This document shows positions 1-7,287 of a DNA stretch of 20,624 nucleotides, in pieces. Position numbers and translations under genes: made by a program. The number at the start of each line of letters is the position of its first letter. The first letter of the stretch is position 1. Below the pieces are notes generated by a model. It ran no database searches. It saw only the letters and a program-made list of their open reading frames with translations, and was not told the DNA's origin. The stretch spans positions 1 to 20,624 of the forward strand of contig CASBPW010000111.1 of assembly GCA_949127685.1 (NCBI GenBank), given 5' to 3'. The DNA comes from Candidatus Sivonenia alaskensis PMM_0068 (GTDB taxonomy: Bacteria; Cyanobacteriota; Cyanobacteriia; Gloeobacterales; PMM-0068).

Positions 1-52
1 GTTCAGGGCTGGGACCAATTTTTCAGAGGGCAACTGTTTAGTCTCCAGATTT

Positions 53-1276
53 ATGAAAATACTGATAATGAATGCAGGCTCTAGCAGCCAAAAGAGTTGT
101 CTCTACGAGATAACAGGTGATCGTCTTCCCCAGGAACCTCCAGAACCGCTCTGGGAAGCTTCCGTAGATTGGACGAACCGTCAGGGCTTTCCCGAAATCA
201 AAGTCAAAACATGGACCAGGGAAGTCTTGAAGGAAGAAATTCCGACTCAATCTCGGCCCCAAGTCATCACTCACCTATTGGAAACTCTCTGGCAAGGTAA
301 AACTGCTGTCCTTGAGCATCTAGCGGAGATTAACGCAGTTGGGCATCGGGTGGTGCATGGCGGGCAGAAATATAGCGAAACGATCAAGGTGACGGCTGAA
401 GTGAAAGCTGAGATTGCCCGTCTCTCTGCCCTGGCTCCGGTTCATAACCCTGCCAACCTGGAAGGCATTGAAGCCGTCGAGAGCATTTTAGGAACTGATG
501 TGCCGCAGTTTGCCATGTTCGACACCGCCTTTCATACTCATCTACCGGATGCTGCCGCGATCTATCCCGGTCCATATAATTGGGTGGAGCAGGGCATTCG
601 CCGCTACGGCTTTCATGGTATCAGCCACCAATACTGCGCCCAACGTGCCGCTCAACTTTTGAACAGGGACTTGCAAAACCTGCAGCTGATAATCTGCCAT
701 TTGGGGAATGGTTGCTCTCTCTCGGCGGTCCTCAATGGACTCTGCATTGATACCACGATGGGATTTACGCCCCTGGATGGCTTAATGATGGGGTCTCGCT
801 CTGGCTCTGTGGATCCGGGCATTTTGATTCATCTGATCAGGCAGGAGGGATACACCGCTGATCAGTTAGATCAAGAACTCAATCAAGAGTCTGGACTGAA
901 AGGGATTTCAGGGGTATCGGCAGATTTACGACAGGTGATGGCGGCGATCGAAGTAGGCAACGCTCGGGCAAAGCTGGCAATGGAGGTCTACATCCATCGG
1001 TTACGCTCTTGCATTGGTTCTATGCTTGCCAGCTTAGGGGGATTAGATGCTTTAGTGTTCACGGCTGGAGTCGGAGAAAATTCTGCGGTCGTCCGTTCCT
1101 TGACGTGTCAAGCATTTCAGTTTCTCGGACTAAAGCTGGATGAGCAGCATAACGAAAGCCGCCCCGTCGATCAAGATATTGCGACAGAAGATTCATTGGT
1201 GCGCGTTTTGGTAATTCATACCCAGGAAGATTGGGCAATCGCGCAAGCCTGCTACCGTTGTATCTCCGCGCAGTGA
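53..1276 (+). CDS. ackA: Acetate kinase
   Basis: This enzyme interconverts acetate plus ATP with acetyl phosphate plus ADP in the cytoplasm. The 407-residue length is normal for the family. Visible motifs are the N-terminal MNAGSSSQK (residues 6-14), GHRVVHGG (97-104, substrate Arg99), FDTAFH (156-161, catalytic Asp157), RRYGFHG (183-189, His188), HLGNGCSLSA, the MMGSRSGSVDPG loop (Arg249) and FTAGVGENS near residue 338. All key positions of the acetate/sugar kinase fold seem to be present. The ATG gives the family N-terminus directly, although no good Shine-Dalgarno precedes it. Frame 1 is open from the window edge to a TAG at 82-84, so an upstream gene may overlap this start by about 30 bp; that is too short to identify. 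No phosphotransacetylase or phosphoketolase is visible in the window. Confidence 0.97.
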   Translation: MKILIMNAGSSSQKSCLYEITGDRLPQEPPEPLWEASVDWTNRQGFPEIKVKTWTREVLKEEIPTQSRPQVITHLLETLWQGKTAVLEHLAEINAVGHRVVHGGQKYSETIKVTAEVKAEIARLSALAPVHNPANLEGIEAVESILGTDVPQFAMFDTAFHTHLPDAAAIYPGPYNWVEQGIRRYGFHGISHQYCAQRAAQLLNRDLQNLQLIICHLGNGCSLSAVLNGLCIDTTMGFTPLDGLMMGSRSGSVDPGILIHLIRQEGYTADQLDQELNQESGLKGISGVSADLRQVMAAIEVGNARAKLAMEVYIHRLRSCIGSMLASLGGLDALVFTAGVGENSAVVRSLTCQAFQFLGLKLDEQHNESRPVDQDIATEDSLVRVLVIHTQEDWAIAQACYRCISAQ

Positions 1277-1360
1277 ATCAAACTGATCTGCACCAGTAAT
1301 TTAAGGCGGTTGATGTACCCTGACAAAAACGGACACTCCTGATGGCTAAAGTGACCTAAT

Positions 1361-1454
1361 ATAGCGGTTCCCGAACGAATGAAGTACATGAAAAGCCTTA
1401 CTGTGTAGACCTTATAGGTGCCGTGCTGTACCTCACTCTAGTGAAAACCGCTAT
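1361..1454. mobile_element. MITE-like palindromic element
   Basis: A 94-bp element lies in the 320-bp gap between ackA and ndbB. Its outer ends are the perfect inverted pair ATAGCGGTT (1361-1369) and AACCGCTAT (1446-1454). Extended inwards, the two arms agree at 20 of 28 positions, including a second matching block GTACA/TGTAC. A TA dinucleotide lies at each end, as expected for insertion by IS630/Tc1-mariner transposases, which duplicate TA. There is no room for a transposase, so it would be a non-autonomous remnant. No second copy occurs in this window. Apart from the short repeat at 1511-1528, I see nothing else in the gap. Confidence 0.6.
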
Positions 1455-1510
1455 GATACCAAGTGAAATGGGGTTGAAGGCAGCAAGGTCTCAATAACTC
1501 TGGTCTGCTA

Positions 1511-1528
1511 GCTGAGCGGAGCCGAAGC
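1511..1528. repeat. Short REP-like intergenic repeat unit
   Basis: GCTGAGCGGAGCCGAAGC resembles the CTGAGCGGAGTCGAAG-type short repeat that I recall being scattered through intergenic DNA of many bacteria, including cyanobacteria. It is present once here, so the assignment rests on memory of the motif and not on repetition in the window. Confidence 0.3.
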
Positions 1529-1596
1529 CAGCCCATAAAATCGAAAACGATAAAAGAGGCTGTGCGGTCTGGGGAGAACCTTGATAGCCTGGATGT

Positions 1597-2784
1597 ATGA
1601 AGATTCTCATCGTTGGTGCTGGTTTTGGAGGGCTCTTTACAGCCCTAGCTCTTTCTCAATATCCTTGGAAGGAAGAGCGTCCCCAAATTACTTTGGTGGA
1701 CCGCGAAGACCGTTTTTTGTTTGTTCCCTTGCTCTATGAGCTGCTGACAGGTGAGCTCCAAACGTGGGAAATCGCCCCTCCGTTGGTAGAAGTTCTAGAG
1801 GGAACGGGAGTGGAATTTATTCAGGGAGAAGTCAAGGCGATTGACCCGGACCAGCAGGCCTGCATGTTGACTGATGGTCGGACCTTGGAAGGAGACTATC
1901 TAGTGGTCGCTATTGGTGGGCAGACTCCTAGCTTTGGCATCAAGGGTGTAACTGAATATGCCATTCCTTTTCGGACCTTGGCCCATGCCCATCGGGTAGA
2001 GCAGCGCTTGCGGGAATTGGAACAAAAAGAATATGTGCGGGTGGCGATTGTCGGTGCTGGAGCCAGCGGAGTAGAGCTGGCCTGTAAAATCGGAGATCGT
2101 CTTGGTTCCAAAGGTGTTATTTCTCTGCTCGACCGTGCTGATATTGTTTTGCCCAATTTTGATGAAAATCTCCGCAAACCAGCTATCAAAGCTCTGGAAG
2201 ACCGGGATGTTCATCTGATGATGGAAAAAGTAATTGAAAAGATCACAGAAGAGGGCGTTGTTTATCGGAGTGTCGATGGAGAGGCAATGGAAACCTTGCC
2301 CGCCGGTTTGATCCTGTGGACGGTGGGAACCGCTGTGCCCGAACTGATCACACAATCATCTCTGGAAAAAGATGAACGAGGCTATATTCAAGTCACCTCG
2401 ACGCTGCAATCTAGCAACTATCCCCGCGTTTTTGCCTTAGGAGACTTGGCAAGTTGTCCCCTGCCCGAAGGTAAAAAAGCGCCTTTAAGTGCCCAAGTGG
2501 CCTATCAACAAGCAGACTTTTGTGCCTGGAATCTCTGGGCGAGCATTCATAAGCGTCCTCTTTTAGAATTCCGCTATTTCGAGTTAGGAACGCTGATCAG
2601 TTTAGGCACTACGCAAGCAGCAGCCTCAATTCTGGGCTACGGCCTTTCCGGTCCTGTGGCTCATATCCTGCGGCGTCTAGTCTATCTGGGCCGGATGCCC
2701 AGCAGTAAGCATCAGTGGCAAGTTGGTGTCAACTGGTTGTCTGATGCTCTGGTGCGCAATTTGAGAACCTGGGCTAGTAGTTAG
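1597..2784 (+). CDS. ndbB: NdbB/NDC1-like type II NAD(P)H:quinone oxidoreductase
   Basis: A 395-residue FAD-dependent pyridine nucleotide oxidoreductase of the NDH-2 family. The N-terminal Rossmann motif is GAGFGG (residues 7-12, FAD), the second dinucleotide fold is GAGASG (153-158, NAD(P)H), and the C-terminal FAD contact is ALGDLA (280-285, Asp283). The segment FVPLLYELLTGELQTWEIAP (42-61), following LVDREDRF, is close to plant NDC1 and Synechocystis NdbB. Those enzymes reduce demethyl-naphthoquinone before the last methylation in phylloquinone synthesis and can also reduce plastoquinone. There is no obvious transmembrane helix; family members attach peripherally to membranes. The subfamily call is inference from that segment; a generic NDH-2 is the alternative. 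The start has no strong ribosome site but places the Rossmann strand at residue 2 as usual. Confidence 0.85.
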   Translation: MKILIVGAGFGGLFTALALSQYPWKEERPQITLVDREDRFLFVPLLYELLTGELQTWEIAPPLVEVLEGTGVEFIQGEVKAIDPDQQACMLTDGRTLEGDYLVVAIGGQTPSFGIKGVTEYAIPFRTLAHAHRVEQRLRELEQKEYVRVAIVGAGASGVELACKIGDRLGSKGVISLLDRADIVLPNFDENLRKPAIKALEDRDVHLMMEKVIEKITEEGVVYRSVDGEAMETLPAGLILWTVGTAVPELITQSSLEKDERGYIQVTSTLQSSNYPRVFALGDLASCPLPEGKKAPLSAQVAYQQADFCAWNLWASIHKRPLLEFRYFELGTLISLGTTQAAASILGYGLSGPVAHILRRLVYLGRMPSSKHQWQVGVNWLSDALVRNLRTWASS

Positions 2785-2806
2785 AACGAACAGATATTCG
2801 TGCTAA
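2781..2806. terminator. Bidirectional hairpin between convergent genes
   Basis: TTAGAACGAA (2781-2790) pairs with TTCGTGCTAA (2797-2806) around the loop CAGATA, giving nine base pairs and one mismatch. It contains the stop codons of both converging genes (TAG at 2782-2784 on plus; TAG on minus at 2805-2803). There is no T-tract on either side, so it may slow or protect transcript ends without being a classical intrinsic terminator. Confidence 0.45.
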
Positions 2807-3522
2807 ACATACTGATCTGGATCTTCTCCCAGTTGTCGTAATCTTTCTGCTAGGCGTTCAGCCCTCTGATTGGCCTGCTCTGCGCGTGAGCGTTCCTGTT
2901 CCAATGAATCTACTGTGCGCCGCAATTCTTCGGCAAGTTCTGTTGGCAGCAATAGCTTCTCGCCTGTATCTTCACGATAAAACCCAAGCACCTGGCCTCC
3001 CACCTGCACCCTTAGTTCCAAAGGTTCATCGCGGCCATCCGTAATCGGTACGTACAATTCTGTCTCTTCTCCTTCAACGCTGACGGGAGCCAGCCGATAG
3101 CCTTGGAGTTGGCCTTTCACCCATTCACCTTTGGGGTCAAAGAGCCAGTACTCTTTTACACCCATCTGTTCATAGAGAGATTTTTTGGTGACTTTATCTT
3201 GCTCTTGAGTACTGGCTGAAGTTATTTCAAAAACTACAGAAGGGGCTTGGCCCTCTTCCCACATCTTGTAGTTGTCTCGTCCACCGGGCGCAACATCATA
3301 GATAACCATCACGTCAGGAGCAACCCACATCTCGGGAAATCCTTCAGCATAGTAGAGAAACTGATTGGCGAGTACAGTAGCCTGCTGCCCTTCGAGATAC
3401 TGCTTGAGCACTTCAAGCGTTGTGAGAATGGCATACAGATGGATAAAAGTTTCAGCCAAAGGCTCGTTGTCTGAGCTTGGGTAGATGATGGACTCGGCTG
3501 ATTTTACCAAAGAAGTATGCAT
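2803..3522 (-). CDS. Uma2 family (DUF820) PD-(D/E)XK nuclease-like protein
   Basis: A 239-residue member of the Uma2 family, which is greatly expanded in cyanobacteria and has a restriction-endonuclease-like fold of unknown cellular role. Visible family motifs are APDVMVI (68-74, Asp70), VVFEITSAST (96-105, Glu99), D109-K110 and YEQMGVKEYWLFDP (117-130). After a beta-rich region, the C-terminus from about residue 190 is a charged heptad-like coiled coil rich in Glu, Arg and Ala, common in cyanobacterial members. The ATG start is supported by AGAGG seven bases upstream. The gene stands alone, converging on ndbB with 18 bp between stop codons. Activity and target are unknown. Confidence 0.88.
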   Translation of the reverse strand: MHTSLVKSAESIIYPSSDNEPLAETFIHLYAILTTLEVLKQYLEGQQATVLANQFLYYAEGFPEMWVAPDVMVIYDVAPGGRDNYKMWEEGQAPSVVFEITSASTQEQDKVTKKSLYEQMGVKEYWLFDPKGEWVKGQLQGYRLAPVSVEGEETELYVPITDGRDEPLELRVQVGGQVLGFYREDTGEKLLLPTELAEELRRTVDSLEQERSRAEQANQRAERLAERLRQLGEDPDQYV

Positions 3523-3657
3523 GGTAATGCCTCTTCGCTAGGGGGATAGAACGGAGCAGTTCTAGTCTAGCCTCATAGCTTAAGAGTAATACCTCGTCTT
3601 GCTCCGTGCATCCAAAAATCAATTCATTTTCTCGACGCTCTCTGCATTTATTGGAGG

Positions 3658-3825
3658 TCAAGTACAGCAGCCTGTTTTTTTGCAGCAGGCAGATGGTTCA
3701 TCATGCTTATGCTTGGCGCAGGCTTCACTGCAATAGGTTTTCCCTTCCATGACATAGCTTTTGGTGATGTCTATTGTACAGGAGCAATGGATACAAGCAC
3801 AGGGGACAAGAATAGTTTCTAGCAT
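3658..3825 (-). CDS. smtA: Cyanobacterial-type metallothionein (SmtA/BmtA-like)
   Basis: A 55-residue protein with 10 cysteines (9, 11, 14, 16, 32, 36, 47, 48, 53, 54) and histidines 13, 39 and 41. The order CxCxxCxC (9-16), then YCSEACA (31-37), then a C-terminal CC...GCC cluster matches cyanobacterial SmtA, which is about 56 residues with nine cysteines and binds Zn(II) and Cd(II) in a four-metal cluster. The tyrosine plus CSEAC segment forms the zinc-finger-like part in SmtA. The start is supported by GGGTGAG about nine bases upstream. It lies 91 bp beyond mreD on the same strand, so it could be read with the mre genes or from its own AT-rich leader. The divergent smtB repressor that often accompanies smtA is absent. 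The gene is easily missed because of its size. Confidence 0.88.
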   Translation of the reverse strand: MLETILVPCACIHCSCTIDITKSYVMEGKTYCSEACAKHKHDEPSACCKKTGCCT

Positions 3826-3879
3826 CAATACTCACCCAAAAGTAGATGTAATTACTATGACATATTCCAAAATTTATGG

Positions 3880-3902
3880 CTAAAAATAAGAACTATTTTC
3901 AA
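3880..3902 (-). promoter_or_regulatory. AT-rich dyad upstream of metallothionein
   Basis: On the minus strand, TTGAAAATA and TATTTTTAG flank the centre GTTCT, and seven of nine positions pair. It lies 55-77 bp upstream of the metallothionein start. Position and symmetry would suit a metal-responsive operator, but the sequence is not a clear SmtB, Zur or Fur box. It could be an AT-rich promoter region only. Confidence 0.2.
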
Positions 3903-3916
3903 TATATAAACAACGC

Positions 3917-4456
3917 TTATTCAGTTTCCAAAAAACTGTTCCAGCGCTGTGAAGCCCAATACACAAGCGGAGCCCAAAGTGCACTTACCAGCGCTGAAGC
4001 TAGGGCCACATCTTGGTGGTGGTTCCAAACCTGAATGATTTCTGAAGAAGATAGTAGGGCACGCTGTGAGGCTATGGTCGTTTCGTTGAGGATGGTCATG
4101 GTAAAGGTTAATAAAACTAACATGATGGCGTCTTCACGGAGTAGCCGCTGCTGGTAGAGCAAAGAGGTAAGTAGACCTACTAAGGCAAGTCCTAGACTAT
4201 GCGTTGGAAAAGTTCCAGATTGCAAAGTGCCAAGCATGCCATCTTGCACCAAACCCATCAAGACTCCGGCAGAGGTTGCCTGAACAATAGGTCGTTTCAA
4301 ACTCCAAACCACTACCCAGATCAGGCTCCAATCAGCATTGACTCCTACCAACTCCCAACCCGGCAAAGACCCCCATTGGGCCATAGAACAGATAAGAGCA
4401 GAACCAAAAGTCCCGGACCAGAAAATCGACTGCGACTTAGAGGGGATTTTTAGCAT
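3917..4456 (-). CDS. mreD: Rod shape-determining protein MreD
   Basis: A 179-residue, strongly hydrophobic protein with about five predicted membrane segments (near residues 15-33, 40-55, 60-75, 85-105, 108-125 and 148-165, some short). MreD is an inner-membrane partner of MreC and of the RodA/PBP2 elongation machinery. Sequence conservation in MreD is low; the call rests on membrane topology, size and its position directly after mreC. Its ATG overlaps the end of mreC by 20 bp, which points to translational coupling. The family feature of charged residues next to the third and fourth helices is visible (QQRLLRED, 102-109). Confidence 0.85.
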   Translation of the reverse strand: MLKIPSKSQSIFWSGTFGSALICSMAQWGSLPGWELVGVNADWSLIWVVVWSLKRPIVQATSAGVLMGLVQDGMLGTLQSGTFPTHSLGLALVGLLTSLLYQQRLLREDAIMLVLLTFTMTILNETTIASQRALLSSSEIIQVWNHHQDVALASALVSALWAPLVYWASQRWNSFLETE

Positions 4457-5249
4457 TTTTGTTGACTGGAGTAGGTTCCGGTTCGGGCTCAGGGTCTACT
4501 TTAGCTGCCGGTGGATAAATATTAACCCAGGCCAGGCCAGTGGTCGGAGCGTGAAATGCTATCTCTGCTTTAGGCGGTGGCTGGGTATCATCGTAGCTCA
4601 GTACCTTGCCGACGGGCAGGTTTGGCAGGAAGCGAGAACTCAAGCCAGACGTTGTCACTAAGTCTCCCCTCTTGATGGGGACTGTTTTGGTGAAAAATTC
4701 TACGACGCCCGTGCTATTTCCTGTCCCTTGGAGAACGCCAGCAATGCGGCCTCTATTAACCACTACACCCACCCGACTGTTTGCATCGGTCAGAAGGAGT
4801 ACTCGGCTGGTATGGGGTGTTGTGCTCACCACCTGACCAACCAAACCACTGAATGCCATGACCATTGATTGCTCTTCAACCCCATCCGCACTGCCTCGGT
4901 TGAGGGTCATTTGTTGCCACCAATGGTCAGCACTGCGGCCAATCACCCGTGCAAGAATAGGCTTGCTCGGTATGTTTGGCTCCGCTTTGGCTAGGGTGCG
5001 GAGGGTTGCATTTTCCTCTTCCAAACTTTGGATTCTGCTCTCTAAGGCCTGTTGTTGCCCACGGGCGATCACCTCAGGGCTAGGACGGTCCAGGGTAAAG
5101 GGATAGGACACATAGTAAAAGGCTTCAGCGAGCCATCCAGAACGTTCCTGCCGCATCCAGAGCGCACCCACCAGAAGAACTAGTACAACCAAAATCTGGC
5201 TGCTAGAGCGGCTCCACCATTTGCGGAGCCCGTTTAAGTTATTCAGCAT
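4437..5249 (-). CDS. mreC: Rod shape-determining protein MreC
   Basis: A 270-residue periplasmic scaffold of the elongasome. One signal anchor (about residues 18-32, SQILVVLVLLVGALWM) is followed by a coiled coil (about 63-88, with the Leu-Glu heptads ESRIQSLEEENATLRTL). The two beta domains typical of MreC (about 95-250) contain VIGRSADHWWQQMTLNRGS, LLLTDANSRVGVVV and the conserved GDLVTTSGLSSRFLPNLPVG (195-214). The tail is a Pro-Glu repeat (PEPEPEPTP) as in other cyanobacterial MreC. It starts 48 bp after mreB and ends inside mreD, as in the usual mreBCD order. Confidence 0.95.
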   Translation of the reverse strand: MLNNLNGLRKWWSRSSSQILVVLVLLVGALWMRQERSGWLAEAFYYVSYPFTLDRPSPEVIARGQQQALESRIQSLEEENATLRTLAKAEPNIPSKPILARVIGRSADHWWQQMTLNRGSADGVEEQSMVMAFSGLVGQVVSTTPHTSRVLLLTDANSRVGVVVNRGRIAGVLQGTGNSTGVVEFFTKTVPIKRGDLVTTSGLSSRFLPNLPVGKVLSYDDTQPPPKAEIAFHAPTTGLAWVNIYPPAAKVDPEPEPEPTPVNKNAKNPL

Positions 5250-5297
5250 GGGTGTGACCTGCGAAAGTCGCCATAATATTAATTATGCCCTTTCGCA

Positions 5298-6329
5298 TTA
5301 ACTTCCTTTGAAGCTGCCACTGAGGACGCGCTCCAAACTCTTGAAGTTTTCTAAGACCTTACCCGTTCCGAGTACAACACAGTCTAAGGGATTATCAGCA
5401 ATATGAACCATGATGCCGGTTTCGTGGCTAATCAGCGCATCGAGTCCTTTCATCAAAGCTCCACCTCCAGCCAGCATGATGCCTCGGTCAATGATGTCAG
5501 AGGCTAACTCTGGGGGAGTACGCTCCAAGGTCCGCTTAACGGCTTCCACAATGACGCCCAAAGGCTCGGCCATACTCTCCCGAATTTCTGGAGCAGCAAT
5601 GGTAACGGTCCGGGGTAATCCAGAAAGTAGATGCAGACCCCGCACTTCCATCTTGGCCTCTTCACCGCCAGGATAGGCTGAACCAATACTGATTTTGATT
5701 TGTTCAGCCGTCCGTTCCCCGATGACCAGGTTGTGAACGCGCTTCATGAAGGAAGTGATGGAATCAGTGAGTTCATCCCCAGCGACCCGCACTGATTCAG
5801 AAAGCACAATCCCTTTGAGCGATAGCACCGCTACTTCCGTAGTACCCCCGCCAATATCCACAATCATGTTGCCGGTGGGTTCAGAAACGGGCAGACCTGC
5901 TCCAATCGCTGCTGCCACCGGTTCTTCGACCACGTAGACTTCCCGCGCCCCTGCCCGTGCCGCCGCTTCCATGACCGCACGCCGCTCAACGCCCGTTACG
6001 CCAGAGGGAATGCCAATGACGATGCGGGGGTTAATCAGATATCGGCCATCATGGACCCGATGAATAAAGTTTTGGAGCATGAGGGCTGCCATATCGAAGT
6101 CAGCAATGACTCCATCCCGCAGGGGGCGGACTGCCTTGATATTGCCAGGAGTACGTCCCAACATTCTCTGGGCTTCTTCCCCCACTGCTAGAAGCGTTTT
6201 AGTCGATTCATCTATGGCGACGACGGAGGATTCCGACAGTACGATGCCTTTCCCGGCTACATAAACCAGGGTATTAGCAGTACCTAAATCAATACCAATA
6301 TCTCTCGAGAAACGATCAAGAAAAGCCAC
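5298..6329 (-). CDS. mreB: Actin-like rod shape-determining protein MreB
   Basis: A 343-residue bacterial actin that forms membrane-bound filaments and positions cell-wall elongation enzymes. Nucleotide-binding motifs are all visible: phosphate-1 GIDLGTANT (12-20), IGIPSGV (105-111), the VVEEP catalytic segment (133-137, Glu136), phosphate-2 VDIGGGTTEVAV (157-168) and the adenosine motif MLAGGGALMKGL (285-296). The N-terminal MAFLDRF would be the membrane-contact segment. The start is GTG; AAGGTGGAAGA just upstream and the family N-terminus (FSRDIGIDLGTANT) support it. It sits 67 bp after rodZ and 48 bp before mreC on the same strand. Confidence 0.98.
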   Translation of the reverse strand: MAFLDRFSRDIGIDLGTANTLVYVAGKGIVLSESSVVAIDESTKTLLAVGEEAQRMLGRTPGNIKAVRPLRDGVIADFDMAALMLQNFIHRVHDGRYLINPRIVIGIPSGVTGVERRAVMEAAARAGAREVYVVEEPVAAAIGAGLPVSEPTGNMIVDIGGGTTEVAVLSLKGIVLSESVRVAGDELTDSITSFMKRVHNLVIGERTAEQIKISIGSAYPGGEEAKMEVRGLHLLSGLPRTVTIAAPEIRESMAEPLGVIVEAVKRTLERTPPELASDIIDRGIMLAGGGALMKGLDALISHETGIMVHIADNPLDCVVLGTGKVLENFKSLERVLSGSFKGS

Positions 6330-6396
6330 TCTTCCACCTTCTCAGATCAGGGCAAATTGTAACATAACGAACTAGCGTTCATATTTAAGGCGGATT

Positions 6397-7287
6397 TCAG
6401 TTAAGCACTGTAGGATTTTTTGTGAAAACCTTTTCAACTACTTTCCCGGGAGATCCCAGGGCACCGATAGCCTTTTCGTTGTGACTGACTAAAATTCCGC
6501 CAGCATTGCCTGTACGGAACTTAAGAGACTGTTTTGCACTCCAGTTGCGTTGTGCTCCTTTCGGAAGAACGCCCTGGAAAACAATCCGCCCATCGGCAGA
6601 GACACGCACCCAGGTGTCTGCTACCACTTGAACCGCCACTTGCACAGGCAGTTGGGCGGTCGGCACTGGAGTCACGGATGGAGGAGTAAGGATGGGTTGC
6701 GTCTGGGGGCCGGCTGGTTGAGTTGCAGGCGCATTGGCAACGACTTGATTAGGTGCGGGGGCCGGAGTAACGGTATTGTTTGGATCTCCTGCGCCCTTCA
6801 TAATCTTTTCTAGGAGTGACGGTTCAGACTTGCCGGAAGCTTGAGCCGTTTCCGATGTAAAAGGCGCGCTTCTTTTGTTCCCCAAGGCAAAGAAGGTAGA
6901 AAGTCCCAGCACAGCGACAACTACCCCAACCGTATAGCCCAGCCAGTTGGTCCGCTTGGGAGCAGGCGGCATCAGGAGAGGACCGGAGTTGCCTTGTTTG
7001 CGGATCTCGGCCATGGGGAAATAGCGCTCCGCAATTCCGGCACTATCTAGACCCAGGAAGTCTGCATATTTTTTTAAGAATCCCCGAGCATAAACAGGTT
7101 CTGGTAGTTTATCCACGGTACCTTCCTCCAACGCTTGCAAATAGCGTCTTTGGACACGGGTTTTCGTGGCGACTTCGTCCAAAGAGAGGTCACGACGCTC
7201 ACGGGCTTGGCGTAGCTGAGCACCAGGAGCCGCGTATGGAGAAGAACCAGAAGAAGGAGAAGAAAAAGACTCGTGGTTGGTGTTCAT
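6397..7287 (-). CDS. rodZ: RodZ-like cytoskeletal anchor (HTH plus DUF4115)
   Basis: A 296-residue bitopic protein. The N-terminus has a Cro/CI-type helix-turn-helix (about residues 22-90: LRQARERRDLSLDEVATKTR, then YLQALEEG and LPEPVYARGFLKKYADFLGL), the domain that binds MreB in RodZ. It is followed by one membrane helix (about 114-135), a long Pro/Ala/Gln/Thr linker (about 155-215) and a beta-rich DUF4115 domain (about 217-290) in the periplasm. The first 20 residues are Ser/Pro-rich and disordered. Its start overlaps the previous gene's stop (ATGA, 7284-7287), showing tight coupling, and mreB follows. Gene order makes the MreB-anchor role very likely. Confidence 0.92.
   Translation of the reverse strand: MNTNHESFSSPSSGSSPYAAPGAQLRQARERRDLSLDEVATKTRVQRRYLQALEEGTVDKLPEPVYARGFLKKYADFLGLDSAGIAERYFPMAEIRKQGNSGPLLMPPAPKRTNWLGYTVGVVVAVLGLSTFFALGNKRSAPFTSETAQASGKSEPSLLEKIMKGAGDPNNTVTPAPAPNQVVANAPATQPAGPQTQPILTPPSVTPVPTAQLPVQVAVQVVADTWVRVSADGRIVFQGVLPKGAQRNWSAKQSLKFRTGNAGGILVSHNEKAIGALGSPGKVVEKVFTKNPTVLN

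Noticed and set aside
1900..2355. Minus-strand open frames of 97 and 151 codons opposite ndbB
   Set aside because: They lie entirely inside a gene with clear FAD and NAD(P)H motifs and show no protein-like motifs themselves.
3452..3661. 69-codon minus-strand open frame between the Uma2 and metallothionein genes
   Set aside because: It overlaps the Uma2 start and the metallothionein stop, has no recognisable protein features, and both neighbours are well supported.
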